Assembly: GCA_023260495.1 (NCBI GenBank)
Contig: JALQVB010000043.1
Coordinates: 1-8,055 of the forward strand
DNA length: 8,055 nucleotides
Direction: 5' to 3'
From: Aquiluna sp.
GTDB taxonomy: Bacteria > Actinomycetota > Actinomycetes > Actinomycetales > Microbacteriaceae
Notes under the pieces: generated by a model
Database searches by the model: none
Seen by the model: only the letters and a program-made list of their open reading frames with translations
Told to the model about the DNA's origin: nothing
Part shown: in pieces, positions 1 to 6,277 of the stretch
How positions within the stretch are numbered: the first letter of the stretch is position 1
Layout: each line of letters begins with the position of its first letter
Position numbers and translations under genes: made by a program

Positions 1-11
1 TCAGCTCGGCA

Positions 12-629
12 TTGCCATTGTCACCGACTAGCGGATCCGCTGCCGACTGGGACGCCCGATACCGGGCAAAGGACTCAGTTTGGGCTCTGACGCCTAATGA
101 ATTCGTAGTCCAAGAGCTCGGCGGTCTAGCGCCATCAGCGGTGGTTGATCTTGCAGGTGGCGAGGGGCGCCATGCTCTGTGGTTTTCCTCCAGGGGCATC
201 CAGGCAGAAAACGTTGAATTCTCCTCAGTCGCCCTAGAGAAATTTCAAGCCCGAGCCAAAGAGCAGGGACTTGAGCACTTAGTAGTGGCAAATCACGCCG
301 ATGCAAGATCGGCTCGGTTTCAACTTTCGCCCGACCTGGTTATCGTCTGCTACCTGCAGCTGCCCTGGCCCGATTTGGAAACCAGTTTGGATAACGCCTT
401 GAACCAGTTGCCCTCGGGCGAGCTATTCGGGGTTTGGCACTCGCTGCGGAACCTAACCGAAGGTTTTGGTGGGCCTCAAAATCCCGCTCATCTGCCAACA
501 CCAGACCAGCTGCGCGACTGGCTATCGGCCAGGGCGCTGGATGGAAAAGTCTGGGAAGAAGAGCGCCAGGTAATGGTTGACGGCGAAGAATATCGTGCCA
601 TCGACGTGCTGCTGCGAGTGAAGGTTTAG
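12..629 (+). CDS. Class I SAM-dependent methyltransferase (start uncertain, may be 5' partial)
   Basis: The protein is a probable cytosolic methyltransferase using S-adenosylmethionine; the substrate cannot be told from sequence. If the TTG at 12 is the start it has 205 residues. The N-terminal W-D-A-R-Y segment (residues 13–17) resembles the WD.RY seen in TehB/UbiE-like methyltransferases. Motif I follows at about 44–57 (VVDLAGGEGRHALW, close to the usual LDLGCGEGRNAL). E69 in VEFSS sits where the family usually has Asp at the ribose-binding position. A motif IV-like VIVCYLQLPW lies near 110–119. The start is weak: only TTG codons (12 and 18) are available, there is no SD, and the frame is open to the left edge, so the true start may lie outside. 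It ends 41 bases before leuB on the same strand and may be co-transcribed with it. The class assignment is firm, the substrate is unknown. Confidence 0.8.
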   Translation: MPLSPTSGSAADWDARYRAKDSVWALTPNEFVVQELGGLAPSAVVDLAGGEGRHALWFSSRGIQAENVEFSSVALEKFQARAKEQGLEHLVVANHADARSARFQLSPDLVIVCYLQLPWPDLETSLDNALNQLPSGELFGVWHSLRNLTEGFGGPQNPAHLPTPDQLRDWLSARALDGKVWEEERQVMVDGEEYRAIDVLLRVKV

Positions 630-670
630 CTGCGAGCCATTAAAGTTGTTCCAAGAAGTGTGAGGAAATC

Positions 671-1696
671 TTGGAAAAGCTGAACTTAGCCGTTATTCCC
701 GGGGATGGCATCGGGCAAGAAGTTACTGCAGTTGCCCTGGACGCGCTGCTCAAGTCGCTGCCTGGCGTAGACGTGAGCGCGACCGAATATGACCTGGGTG
801 CAAAGCGCTACTTGGCCAGCGGGGAGATCCTCACCGAAGATGACATGTCCGCTCTGGCTTCTCACGAGGCGATTCTTCTTGGGGCTATTGGTGACCCGAG
901 AGTACCCTCGGGGGTTTTGGAGCGAGGACTGCTTCTGAAGCTGCGTTTTGCATTTGACCACCACATCAATCTGCGCCCCACAAAGCTTTTCCCCGGCGTG
1001 AATTCGGTTCTGGGTGGCAATCCGGAAATTGACTTTGTAGTTGTGCGCGAGGGGACTGAGGGGCCTTACGTAGGCAACGGTGGGGCAATCCGGGTGGGAA
1101 CCGAGCAGGAACTTGCCAACGAGGTCTCGATAAACACTGCATTTGGTGTGAGGCGAGCCGTCGAGTACGCCTTTGAACTTGCCAGTGGTAGAGAGCGCAA
1201 GAAGGTCACCTTGGTCCACAAGACCAACGTGTTGGTACATGCTGGCTCGCTGTGGCTGCGACTGGTTGAAGAGGTTGCGGCAAAATACCCGCAGGTCACA
1301 CACGATTACATGCACATCGACGCCGCGACCATTCACATGGTCACCGCGCCAGAGCGCTTCGACGTAATTGTTACGGACAACCTCTTTGGCGACATCATCA
1401 CCGACTTGGCTGCCGCAATCTCCGGTGGCATTGGACTAGCCGCTTCGGCTAATCTAAATCCAACGGGAGCCTTCCCTTCCATGTTCGAACCCGTTCATGG
1501 CTCGGCTCCAGATATCGCCGGAAAAAACCTGGCGGATCCAACCGCGGCCATCCTCTCCGCGGCGCTACTGGCCAAAACCCTCGGATTTGCCGAGGCTGGC
1601 GAAAAGATCGAGCGTGCCGTTGCCGCTGATCTGTTGGAGCGAAACGAAGCTCGCCATACGGATCAGATTGCAAGGGCAATCCTGGAGAGAATCTAG
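671..1696 (+). CDS. leuB: 3-isopropylmalate dehydrogenase
   Basis: This enzyme catalyses NAD-dependent oxidative decarboxylation of 3-isopropylmalate, the penultimate step of leucine synthesis, in the cytosol. At 341 residues it has the normal family length. Visible hallmarks are the N-terminal IPGDGIG (9–15), substrate-binding arginines R92, R102 and R126, VREGTEGPYVG (125–135) with Y133, K184 in HKTN, metal-binding D217, D241 and D245 in NLFGDIITD, and the cofactor-loop signature EPVHGSAPDIAGK (273–285). Roles of these residues are known from the family; their presence is read directly. The start is a TTG, chosen because GAGG at 662–665 lies five bases upstream and the beta-strand LNLAVIPGDGIG begins right after it. 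A weak promoter-like pair (GTGAAG at 618, TAAAGT at 641, 17-base spacer) could give the operon its own start, but this is tentative. Only two bases separate it from ilvE. Confidence 0.96.
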   Translation: MEKLNLAVIPGDGIGQEVTAVALDALLKSLPGVDVSATEYDLGAKRYLASGEILTEDDMSALASHEAILLGAIGDPRVPSGVLERGLLLKLRFAFDHHINLRPTKLFPGVNSVLGGNPEIDFVVVREGTEGPYVGNGGAIRVGTEQELANEVSINTAFGVRRAVEYAFELASGRERKKVTLVHKTNVLVHAGSLWLRLVEEVAAKYPQVTHDYMHIDAATIHMVTAPERFDVIVTDNLFGDIITDLAAAISGGIGLAASANLNPTGAFPSMFEPVHGSAPDIAGKNLADPTAAILSAALLAKTLGFAEAGEKIERAVAADLLERNEARHTDQIARAILERI

Positions 1697-1698
1697 AA

Positions 1699-2784
1699 AT
1701 GAATTTTCAAGTCACCCGCAACGAAAACCCCACGCCTGCGAACGAGCGCGAGGCGATCATCGCCAACCCAACCTTTGGCACTCATTTCACCGATCACCAG
1801 GTGGTCGTGGTGTGGGAGAAGGACAAGGGCTGGCACTCTCACCAGGTGATTCCCTACGGCCCTATTCAGATGGATCCGTCCTCTGCGGTGCTGCACTACG
1901 GCCAGGAGATCTTCGAGGGCATCAAGGCCTACCGCCATCAGGATGGCTCAATCTGGACTTTCCGCCCAGATGCTAACGCAAGGCGTCTACAGCGCTCCGC
2001 TCAGCGAATGGCACTGCCCCAGCTGCCAGTCGAAGACTTCATCGAGTCGCTGCGCCAGCTAATTGCTGTGGACGGTGCTTGGGTGCCAGCACCCGAGGGA
2101 GAGAAGACGCTTTACTTCCGTCCATTCGAGATCGCGGCAGAGAATTTCCTAGGTGTGAGAGCCGCGCACCGAGCCGAATACCGAGTAATTGCCTCACCGG
2201 TGGGACCGTATTTCACCGGTGGCATCAAGCCGGTTTCGATTTGGATTGCACTTGATTCAGCTCGGGCTGGCAAGCACGGTACGGGTGAAGCCAAGACCGG
2301 CGGAAACTATGCCGCATCCCTGCTTGCTCAGGCCGAAGGTTACGAGCAGGGCTGCTCCCAGGTGATGTTTCTGGATGCGGAGACCGCAACGTACATCGAA
2401 GAACTCGGTGGCATGAATCTGTTCTTTGTTTACAAAGATGGACAGGTTGTCACGCCAAGTTTGGATGGCACCATTCTGCACGGCATCACTCGTGATTCTG
2501 TCATTACGTTGCTAGGCGATCGAGGTCACCATGTGCAGCAGCGCAAGTTCTCGCTGCAGGAGCTTCGCGAGGGGGTTGCCGCCGGCGACATAGTCGAAGT
2601 TTTTGCCTGTGGCACCGCAGCGGTTATCACCCCGGTAGGGCTGTTGAAGTCCAAAGAGGAAGAAATCGTCATTGGCGACAATGAGCCAGGTGAGCTGACT
2701 GTTGCCATGCGCCAGGAACTTACTGGAATTCAGTATGGAACCGTGCCAGATCGTCACGGCTGGATGGTAAAGCTGTCAGACTAG
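1699..2784 (+). CDS. ilvE: Branched-chain amino acid aminotransferase
   Basis: This PLP-dependent class IV aminotransferase transfers amino groups between glutamate and the keto acids of leucine, isoleucine and valine, completing the pathway that leuB serves. It has 361 residues, typical for the longer actinobacterial/eukaryotic-like BCAT group. Visible motifs are HYGQEIFEGIKAYR (66–79), YFRPFE (139–144), the PLP-binding lysine K199 in AKTGGNYAASLLAQ, EELGGMNLFFV, the substrate-loop SLDGTILHGITRDS, and FACGTAAVITPVG. The ATG is preceded by GGAGA at 1684–1688, inside the last codons of leuB, with a ten-base gap. The spacing to leuB (two bases) implies one transcript and coupled translation. 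Nothing is missing or unusual. Confidence 0.96.
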   Translation: MNFQVTRNENPTPANEREAIIANPTFGTHFTDHQVVVVWEKDKGWHSHQVIPYGPIQMDPSSAVLHYGQEIFEGIKAYRHQDGSIWTFRPDANARRLQRSAQRMALPQLPVEDFIESLRQLIAVDGAWVPAPEGEKTLYFRPFEIAAENFLGVRAAHRAEYRVIASPVGPYFTGGIKPVSIWIALDSARAGKHGTGEAKTGGNYAASLLAQAEGYEQGCSQVMFLDAETATYIEELGGMNLFFVYKDGQVVTPSLDGTILHGITRDSVITLLGDRGHHVQQRKFSLQELREGVAAGDIVEVFACGTAAVITPVGLLKSKEEEIVIGDNEPGELTVAMRQELTGIQYGTVPDRHGWMVKLSD

Positions 2785-2788
2785 TCCC

Positions 2789-3541
2789 ATGCGAATTGTT
2801 CGGTTTCAGCTGGAGTCCGAGGTCAGCTTCGGCCTGGTTGAAGACCAGCAGGTAGTTCAGCTGGCGCAGTTTCCAGGAATTTCGCCAGAGCCCACTGGAC
2901 AAGTCTTTGACATCAAGGACGTAACCCTGCTGGCTCCGGTGGAGCCAAGCAAGATTGTCTGCGCGGGCCTGAACTACACTGCTCACGCCGCTGAGTTAGA
3001 CCAACCCCTGCCGACCGAGCCGCTGGTCTTTTTGAAGCCATCAAGCGCCATCATCGCCTCGGGTGAAACGATTGTGATTCCGCAGCAGTCTGGCCAGGTT
3101 GAACTCGAGGTCGAGCTGGCCATGGTGGTTTCTCAGACCGCCAAGAATGTTTCGGTGGAAGATGCAGCGGACTACATTCTGGGCTACACAATCGCCAATG
3201 ATGTCACCGCCCGGGACCTGCAGTTCAGCGATCTGCAGTGGGCGCGCAGCAAAGCTTTCGACACCTTCTGCCCACTTGGCCCCTGGATCGAGACCGACCT
3301 TGACTTCTCTAAGCAATACGTTGAGTCGCGCATCAATGGTGAGCTAAGACAGCGCGAGGGGATCGACAATATGATCTTCAATCCGCTCGAGCTGTTCTCC
3401 TACATCTCGCAAAACATGACACTGAATCCACAGGATGTCATTCTCACCGGGTCCCCTTCAGGCATCTCAAAGATCTCGAGGGGCGATTTGGTGGAGTGCG
3501 AGATTAGCGGAATCGGCGTTCTGAGTAATCCGGTTGCCTAG
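2789..3541 (+). CDS. Fumarylacetoacetate hydrolase (FAH)-family protein
   Basis: This is a 250-residue member of the FAH superfamily, metal-dependent enzymes acting on beta-diketo or 2-oxo acid substrates by hydrolysis, decarboxylation or isomerisation. The exact reaction cannot be assigned. Visible features are the domain entry KIVCAGLNYTAHAAE (55–69), metal ligands E107 and E109 in LEVEL, D138 in NDVTARD (137–143), K155 in WARSKAFDTFCPLGPW, and the C-terminal ILTGSPSGI (218–226), a variant of the usual TGTPAG. The short N-terminal MRIVRF...FGLVE is typical of actinobacterial members. It begins four bases after ilvE with no recognisable SD, and an in-frame TAA at 2768 excludes a start further upstream, so it is probably coupled to ilvE. 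Its place between amino acid synthesis and gltX says little about its substrate. Oxaloacetate decarboxylase- or 2-keto-acid hydrolase-like activity is possible but unproven. Confidence 0.9.
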   Translation: MRIVRFQLESEVSFGLVEDQQVVQLAQFPGISPEPTGQVFDIKDVTLLAPVEPSKIVCAGLNYTAHAAELDQPLPTEPLVFLKPSSAIIASGETIVIPQQSGQVELEVELAMVVSQTAKNVSVEDAADYILGYTIANDVTARDLQFSDLQWARSKAFDTFCPLGPWIETDLDFSKQYVESRINGELRQREGIDNMIFNPLELFSYISQNMTLNPQDVILTGSPSGISKISRGDLVECEISGIGVLSNPVA

Positions 3542-3553
3542 ACTTTCCTCGTT

Positions 3554-5059
3554 ATGAGCATTATTACCGCCCCAACTACTGCTGCCACGGGCAGCGATAT
3601 CCGAGTTCGCTTCTGCCCAAGTCCAACAGGAACACCGCACGTTGGCTTGATTCGCACGGCGCTGTTCAACTGGGCCTATGCGCGCAACCAGGGCGGCAAG
3701 TTTATCTTTCGCATCGAGGACACCGACGCTGCTAGAGACAGTGAAGAGAGCTACGAGCAGATCATTGAGGCACTGCGCTGGCTGGGACTGGACTGGGATG
3801 AGGGTGTTGAGGTTGGTGGTCCTCACGGTCCTTACCGGCAGAGCCTGAGATCCGAAATCTATCTGGATGTCATTGAGAAGCTGAAGGCCTCGGGCCACAT
3901 CTACGAAAGCTTTTTGAACGCCGAGGAGATTGAGGCCAGGAACATTGCCAACGGAAGGGCAGTGCAACTGGGCTATGACAACTCGGAGCGTGAGCTGTCA
4001 CAGGCTGATCGTGAACGCTACCTCGCCGAGGGCCGCCAGCCAGCGCTTAGGCTGCGGGTGCCAGATCAAGACATTACTTTTACCGATTTGGTGCGCGGGG
4101 AAATTACCTTCCCGGCTGGCTCTTTCCCAGACTTTGTGGTCGTGCGCCCTGGTGGTCAACCGCTTTACACCCTGGTAAACCCGGTTGATGATGCGCTCAT
4201 GGAAGTCACCCACGTGCTGCGAGGTGAGGACCTACTCTCCTCCACACCGCGTCAGATTGCCCTCTACAACGCACTCTTTGAGGCTGGCGTCGCTAAGTTC
4301 ATTCCGCAGTTTGGCCATCTGCCATTTGTGATGGGTGAGGGCAACAAGAAGCTTTCCAAGCGCAATCCCGAAAGCAATCTCTTCCTGCATCGCGATCGCG
4401 GGTTTGTTCGGGAGGGCTTGTTGAATTACCTGGCCCTCTTGGGATGGTCAATTTCTGCAGATAGAGACATCTTTACGCTCGATGAAATGTTCGCATCATT
4501 CAATGTTGGCGACGTCAATCCAAACCCGGCCCGCTTCGATCAGAAGAAGGCCGATGCCATCAATGCAGCACACATTCGTCTGCTACCGGCAGCGGAGTTT
4601 GCCGCTCGCTCGCTGCCGTATCTGCAATCTGCCGGGGTTATCGGTGCGGAGCCGACGCCAGCCGAGATCGAGCTTTTTGAGCAGCTTACGCCGCTGGTGC
4701 AGGAGAGAGTCACGGTGCTCTCTGAAGTTCCGGGCATGGTGGGCTTCATGTTCTTGGCTGATGATCAGCTGCATTTTGCAGAGGATGCGCTAGCGCAGCT
4801 TCCCGACAACGCCGCAGAAATCGTCTCGGCTGCCGTAGAGGCACTTCGGCCGCTAGATGCCTTTGATGCCGAGAGTATCCAGGCGGCATTGAGTGCGGCA
4901 CTTGTTGAGGGGCTAGGGGAGAAGCCACGCAATGCCTTTGGTCCGGTTCGCACGGCCATCTCGGGACGCCGGGTTACACCGCCACTATTTGAGTGCATGG
5001 AGCTGCTCGGCAAAGAAAGGTCACTGCTTCGACTAGAGGCATTCGCCCAAGCCCACTAA
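3554..5059 (+). CDS. gltX: Glutamyl-tRNA synthetase (GluRS)
   Basis: This cytosolic class I synthetase attaches glutamate to tRNA-Glu. In actinobacteria the enzyme is usually non-discriminating and also forms Glu-tRNA-Gln for amidation by GatCAB. It has 501 residues, a full-length bacterial GluRS. The catalytic N-terminal domain starts with VRFCPSPTGTPHVGL (18–32), where HVGL (29–32) is the HIGH motif. FRIEDTD follows near 52–58, and the KMSKS-type loop is K266-L-S-K-R270. The C-terminal part from about residue 320 is the helical anticodon-binding domain. The start is fixed: FAH ends in the same frame at 3541, and the ATG at 3554 is the first start after it. No SD is present (the preceding bases are pyrimidine-rich), so re-initiation after FAH is likely. 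A tRNA-Gln follows 31 bases downstream and a tRNA-Glu lies 2.1 kb further on. Confidence 0.97.
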   Translation: MSIITAPTTAATGSDIRVRFCPSPTGTPHVGLIRTALFNWAYARNQGGKFIFRIEDTDAARDSEESYEQIIEALRWLGLDWDEGVEVGGPHGPYRQSLRSEIYLDVIEKLKASGHIYESFLNAEEIEARNIANGRAVQLGYDNSERELSQADRERYLAEGRQPALRLRVPDQDITFTDLVRGEITFPAGSFPDFVVVRPGGQPLYTLVNPVDDALMEVTHVLRGEDLLSSTPRQIALYNALFEAGVAKFIPQFGHLPFVMGEGNKKLSKRNPESNLFLHRDRGFVREGLLNYLALLGWSISADRDIFTLDEMFASFNVGDVNPNPARFDQKKADAINAAHIRLLPAAEFAARSLPYLQSAGVIGAEPTPAEIELFEQLTPLVQERVTVLSEVPGMVGFMFLADDQLHFAEDALAQLPDNAAEIVSAAVEALRPLDAFDAESIQAALSAALVEGLGEKPRNAFGPVRTAISGRRVTPPLFECMELLGKERSLLRLEAFAQAH

Positions 5060-5070
5060 GATAGAGCCTC

Positions 5071-5084
5071 GGACCTTCGGGTTC
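5071..5084 (+). other. UUCG-tetraloop hairpin between gltX and tRNA-Gln
   Basis: GGACC (5071–5075) pairs with GGTTC (5080–5084), including one G·U pair, around a TTCG loop closed by C–G, the classical extra-stable tetraloop. No T-run follows, so it does not look like an intrinsic terminator. It lies 12 bases after the gltX stop and 6 bases before the tRNA, so it could protect the gltX 3' end or mark a processing point. Function is inferred only. Confidence 0.45.
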
Positions 5085-5090
5085 AACCCT

Positions 5091-5162
5091 TGGGGTATGG
5101 TGTAATTGGCAACACGGAGGTTTCTGGTACCTTTGTTCTTGGTTCGAGTCCAGGTACCCCAG
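5091..5162 (+). tRNA. tRNA-Gln (anticodon CTG)
   Basis: A full cloverleaf folds by eye. The acceptor is TGGGGTA (5091–5097) with TACCCCA (5155–5161) and discriminator G5162. The D-stem is GTGT/ACAC and the anticodon stem GAGGT/ACCTT (5117–5121, 5129–5133). The loop TTCTGGT holds anticodon CTG at 5124–5126. The variable loop has four bases, and the T-arm is CTTGG-TTCGAGT-CCAGG. CCA is not encoded. It reads CAG glutamine codons. A -10-like TAAGAT at 5057–5062 overlaps the gltX stop but has no good -35, so the tRNA may be co-transcribed with gltX and processed out. The predicted terminator follows nine bases after the tRNA. Confidence 0.95.
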
Positions 5163-5171
5163 CTTGATGAC

Positions 5172-5219
5172 CCGGAGGTCTAAATGTTAGAGACATTTGC
5201 CTCCGGTTTTCTTGTTTTT
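5172..5219 (+). terminator. Terminator-like hairpin enclosing the SD and ATG of the next gene
   Basis: The outer stem CCGGAGG (5172–5178) pairs perfectly with CCTCCGG (5200–5206). After a small internal loop, AAATGT (5182–5187) pairs perfectly with ACATTT (5193–5198) around a five-base loop TAGAG. The 13 pairs are followed at once by TTTTCTTGTTTTT. This is a good candidate intrinsic terminator for tRNA-Gln. The left arm also contains the SD GGAGG (5174–5178) and the ATG (5184–5186) of the downstream membrane protein, and the right arm and T-tract are its codons 6–12. Folding would hide the ribosome binding site, while translation or an alternative fold would disrupt the terminator. The regulatory role is inferred. 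Confidence 0.7.
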
Positions 5220-5567
5220 GCATACATTGCAACAGCACTTTTTCAAGTAGCCCTGGTCCTTGGAGCTCCCCTTGGCGAGTACGCCTTCGGTGGCCAGAGA
5301 ACTGGGAAATTACCCGTCGGCTTCAGGCTCGCAAGCGCCGCTTCGGCAGCTGTTCTACTAGCGATTGCTGGCCACTATCTGGCCCAACTTGGAATATTCA
5401 GCCCGCTATTGGACGAGGTGGGCAATGCGGTGGCTAACTGGGTTTTTGCGGGCTTTGCAGCACTTTCCGCCATCGCAAACAACGTGACCCGAAGCCAAAA
5501 GGAAAAGCGGCTCTGGGGCGGCACAACAATTGCAATGCTGCTGGCAGCCGTGATTGTTGCGCTTTAG
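5184..5567 (+). CDS. Small four-helix membrane protein of unknown function
   Basis: This 127-residue integral membrane protein has about four hydrophobic segments: residues 6–27, 47–68, 82–99 and 111–127. A polar loop G27-A-P-L-G-E-Y-A-F-G-G-Q...G-K-L-P (27–44) joins the first two helices. A basic, conserved-looking stretch N-N-V-T-R-S-x-K-E-K-R-L-W-G-G (99–113) lies between the last two. Small uncharacterised bacterial membrane proteins with GAP.GE...GG..PGKLP loops have this appearance, but I do not recognise a function. The ATG has GGAGG five bases upstream and no other in-frame start is close, so the start is well supported even though both lie inside a terminator-like hairpin. It begins 21 bases after tRNA-Gln and has no obvious promoter of its own. 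Its stop overlaps the stop of the convergent hydrolase. Confidence 0.82.
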   Translation: MLETFASGFLVFAYIATALFQVALVLGAPLGEYAFGGQRTGKLPVGFRLASAASAAVLLAIAGHYLAQLGIFSPLLDEVGNAVANWVFAGFAALSAIANNVTRSQKEKRLWGGTTIAMLLAAVIVAL

Positions 5568-6196
5568 ATATCCCAGCTTTCGCCAGGTCTCAGGAATCTA
5601 AACTCGCCACCGTGTTTTTCAGTCAGATCTTGAATGCGCGAGTTGTAAAGCTGATGTCCCACTTCCGATAGCAGTGCGTTGTGCGTCGGGAAGGCGCGCT
5701 GCGGACGGACTGCTTCTAAAAAGTCCATGACGTCGGAGATCTTTAGCCAGGGAGCAATCGAGGGGCAGGCCAGGGTGGCAACTGGGGTCTCGGGAATTGT
5801 GTAGCTGTCTCCCGGGTAGTAAAGCTCCTGATTCACCATCAGGCCGAAGTTCTGCACAATTGGGATGCTGCGGTGGATCTCCTGGTGTAGATCGCCATAA
5901 AAGTCCAGGGTGAAGGGGCCGACCTGGTGGCGGTCGCCATGGTAGACCGGCTCCACCCTCAGGCTTGATAACTTGTCGCGCACCTCCTCGGTGCCAAACA
6001 GCAGCGCTTCGGGGTGACGACTGACAAGTTCTTCGACGTGGTCACGGTAGCTGTGGTCATCGTGAACGTGGCTGAGCGTGATGGCTACCACGTTCTGCGT
6101 TGCTGGCAGCTCGGAGAAGAACCCTGGATCCACAATCAACTGGGCACCCTCTTGCTCGATTTGCAGCAGAGCATGTTGCCACTTGGTAACTTTCAT
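5564..6196 (-). CDS. MBL-fold (metallo-beta-lactamase superfamily) metal-dependent hydrolase
   Basis: This 210-residue probable cytosolic hydrolase belongs to the UlaG-like/UPF0173-type branch of the metallo-beta-lactamase superfamily; the substrate is unknown. The metal site is visible as S-H43-V-H45-D-D47-H48, then a GDLHQEIH segment with H104 and H108, D130 in YYPGDSY, and H172 in PTHN. The early IVDPGFF (21–27) is the usual loop before the second strand. The length matches compact members of the family, and no signal peptide is present. The ATG at 6196 is preceded on its strand by TAGG with an eight-base gap and by a nearer AGGGG, so the start is acceptable. It is divergent from the lipid kinase gene across 81 bases that should carry its promoter. 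Its stop overlaps the opposing gene's stop. Confidence 0.88.
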   Translation of the reverse strand: MKVTKWQHALLQIEQEGAQLIVDPGFFSELPATQNVVAITLSHVHDDHSYRDHVEELVSRHPEALLFGTEEVRDKLSSLRVEPVYHGDRHQVGPFTLDFYGDLHQEIHRSIPIVQNFGLMVNQELYYPGDSYTIPETPVATLACPSIAPWLKISDVMDFLEAVRPQRAFPTHNALLSEVGHQLYNSRIQDLTEKHGGEFRFLRPGESWDI

Positions 6197-6277
6197 GCCC
6201 CTAGCCTATTTGGCCGCAATGGCGGCAAACTGCCTCGCCAGGGTCTATCTTTGGCTCAAGTTTGAAAGGTAGTGGCG
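6197..6277. promoter_or_regulatory. Divergent intergenic region, promoters not resolved
   Basis: These 81 bases separate two genes pointing away from each other, so promoters for both strands are expected here. On the + strand TATCTT at 6246–6251 could be a -10, but no matching -35 is present 16–18 bases before it. The SD GAAAGG at 6264–6269 serves the + strand gene. The call rests on layout, not on a clear motif. Confidence 0.35.

Noticed and set aside
2..31. Frame-2 reading QLGIAIVTD followed by TAG, possibly the C-terminus of an upstream gene
   Set aside because: Nine codons are too few to identify, and the frame is open by chance often enough; it is only mentioned as a limit on the methyltransferase start.
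686..1336. 216-codon open frame on the minus strand inside leuB
   Set aside because: It is antisense to a gene with all LeuB motifs, and its translation is Cys/Arg/Asn-rich with no recognisable domain. It is a shadow produced by codon bias.
3467..3967. 166-codon open frame on the minus strand across the FAH/gltX junction
   Set aside because: It is antisense to two well-supported genes, has no family motif, and spans their junction; treated as a shadow.
5057..5062. TAAGAT as a -10 element for tRNA-Gln
   Set aside because: No acceptable -35 lies 16–18 bases upstream, and a TAA stop codon naturally creates such a match; noted in the tRNA entry only.
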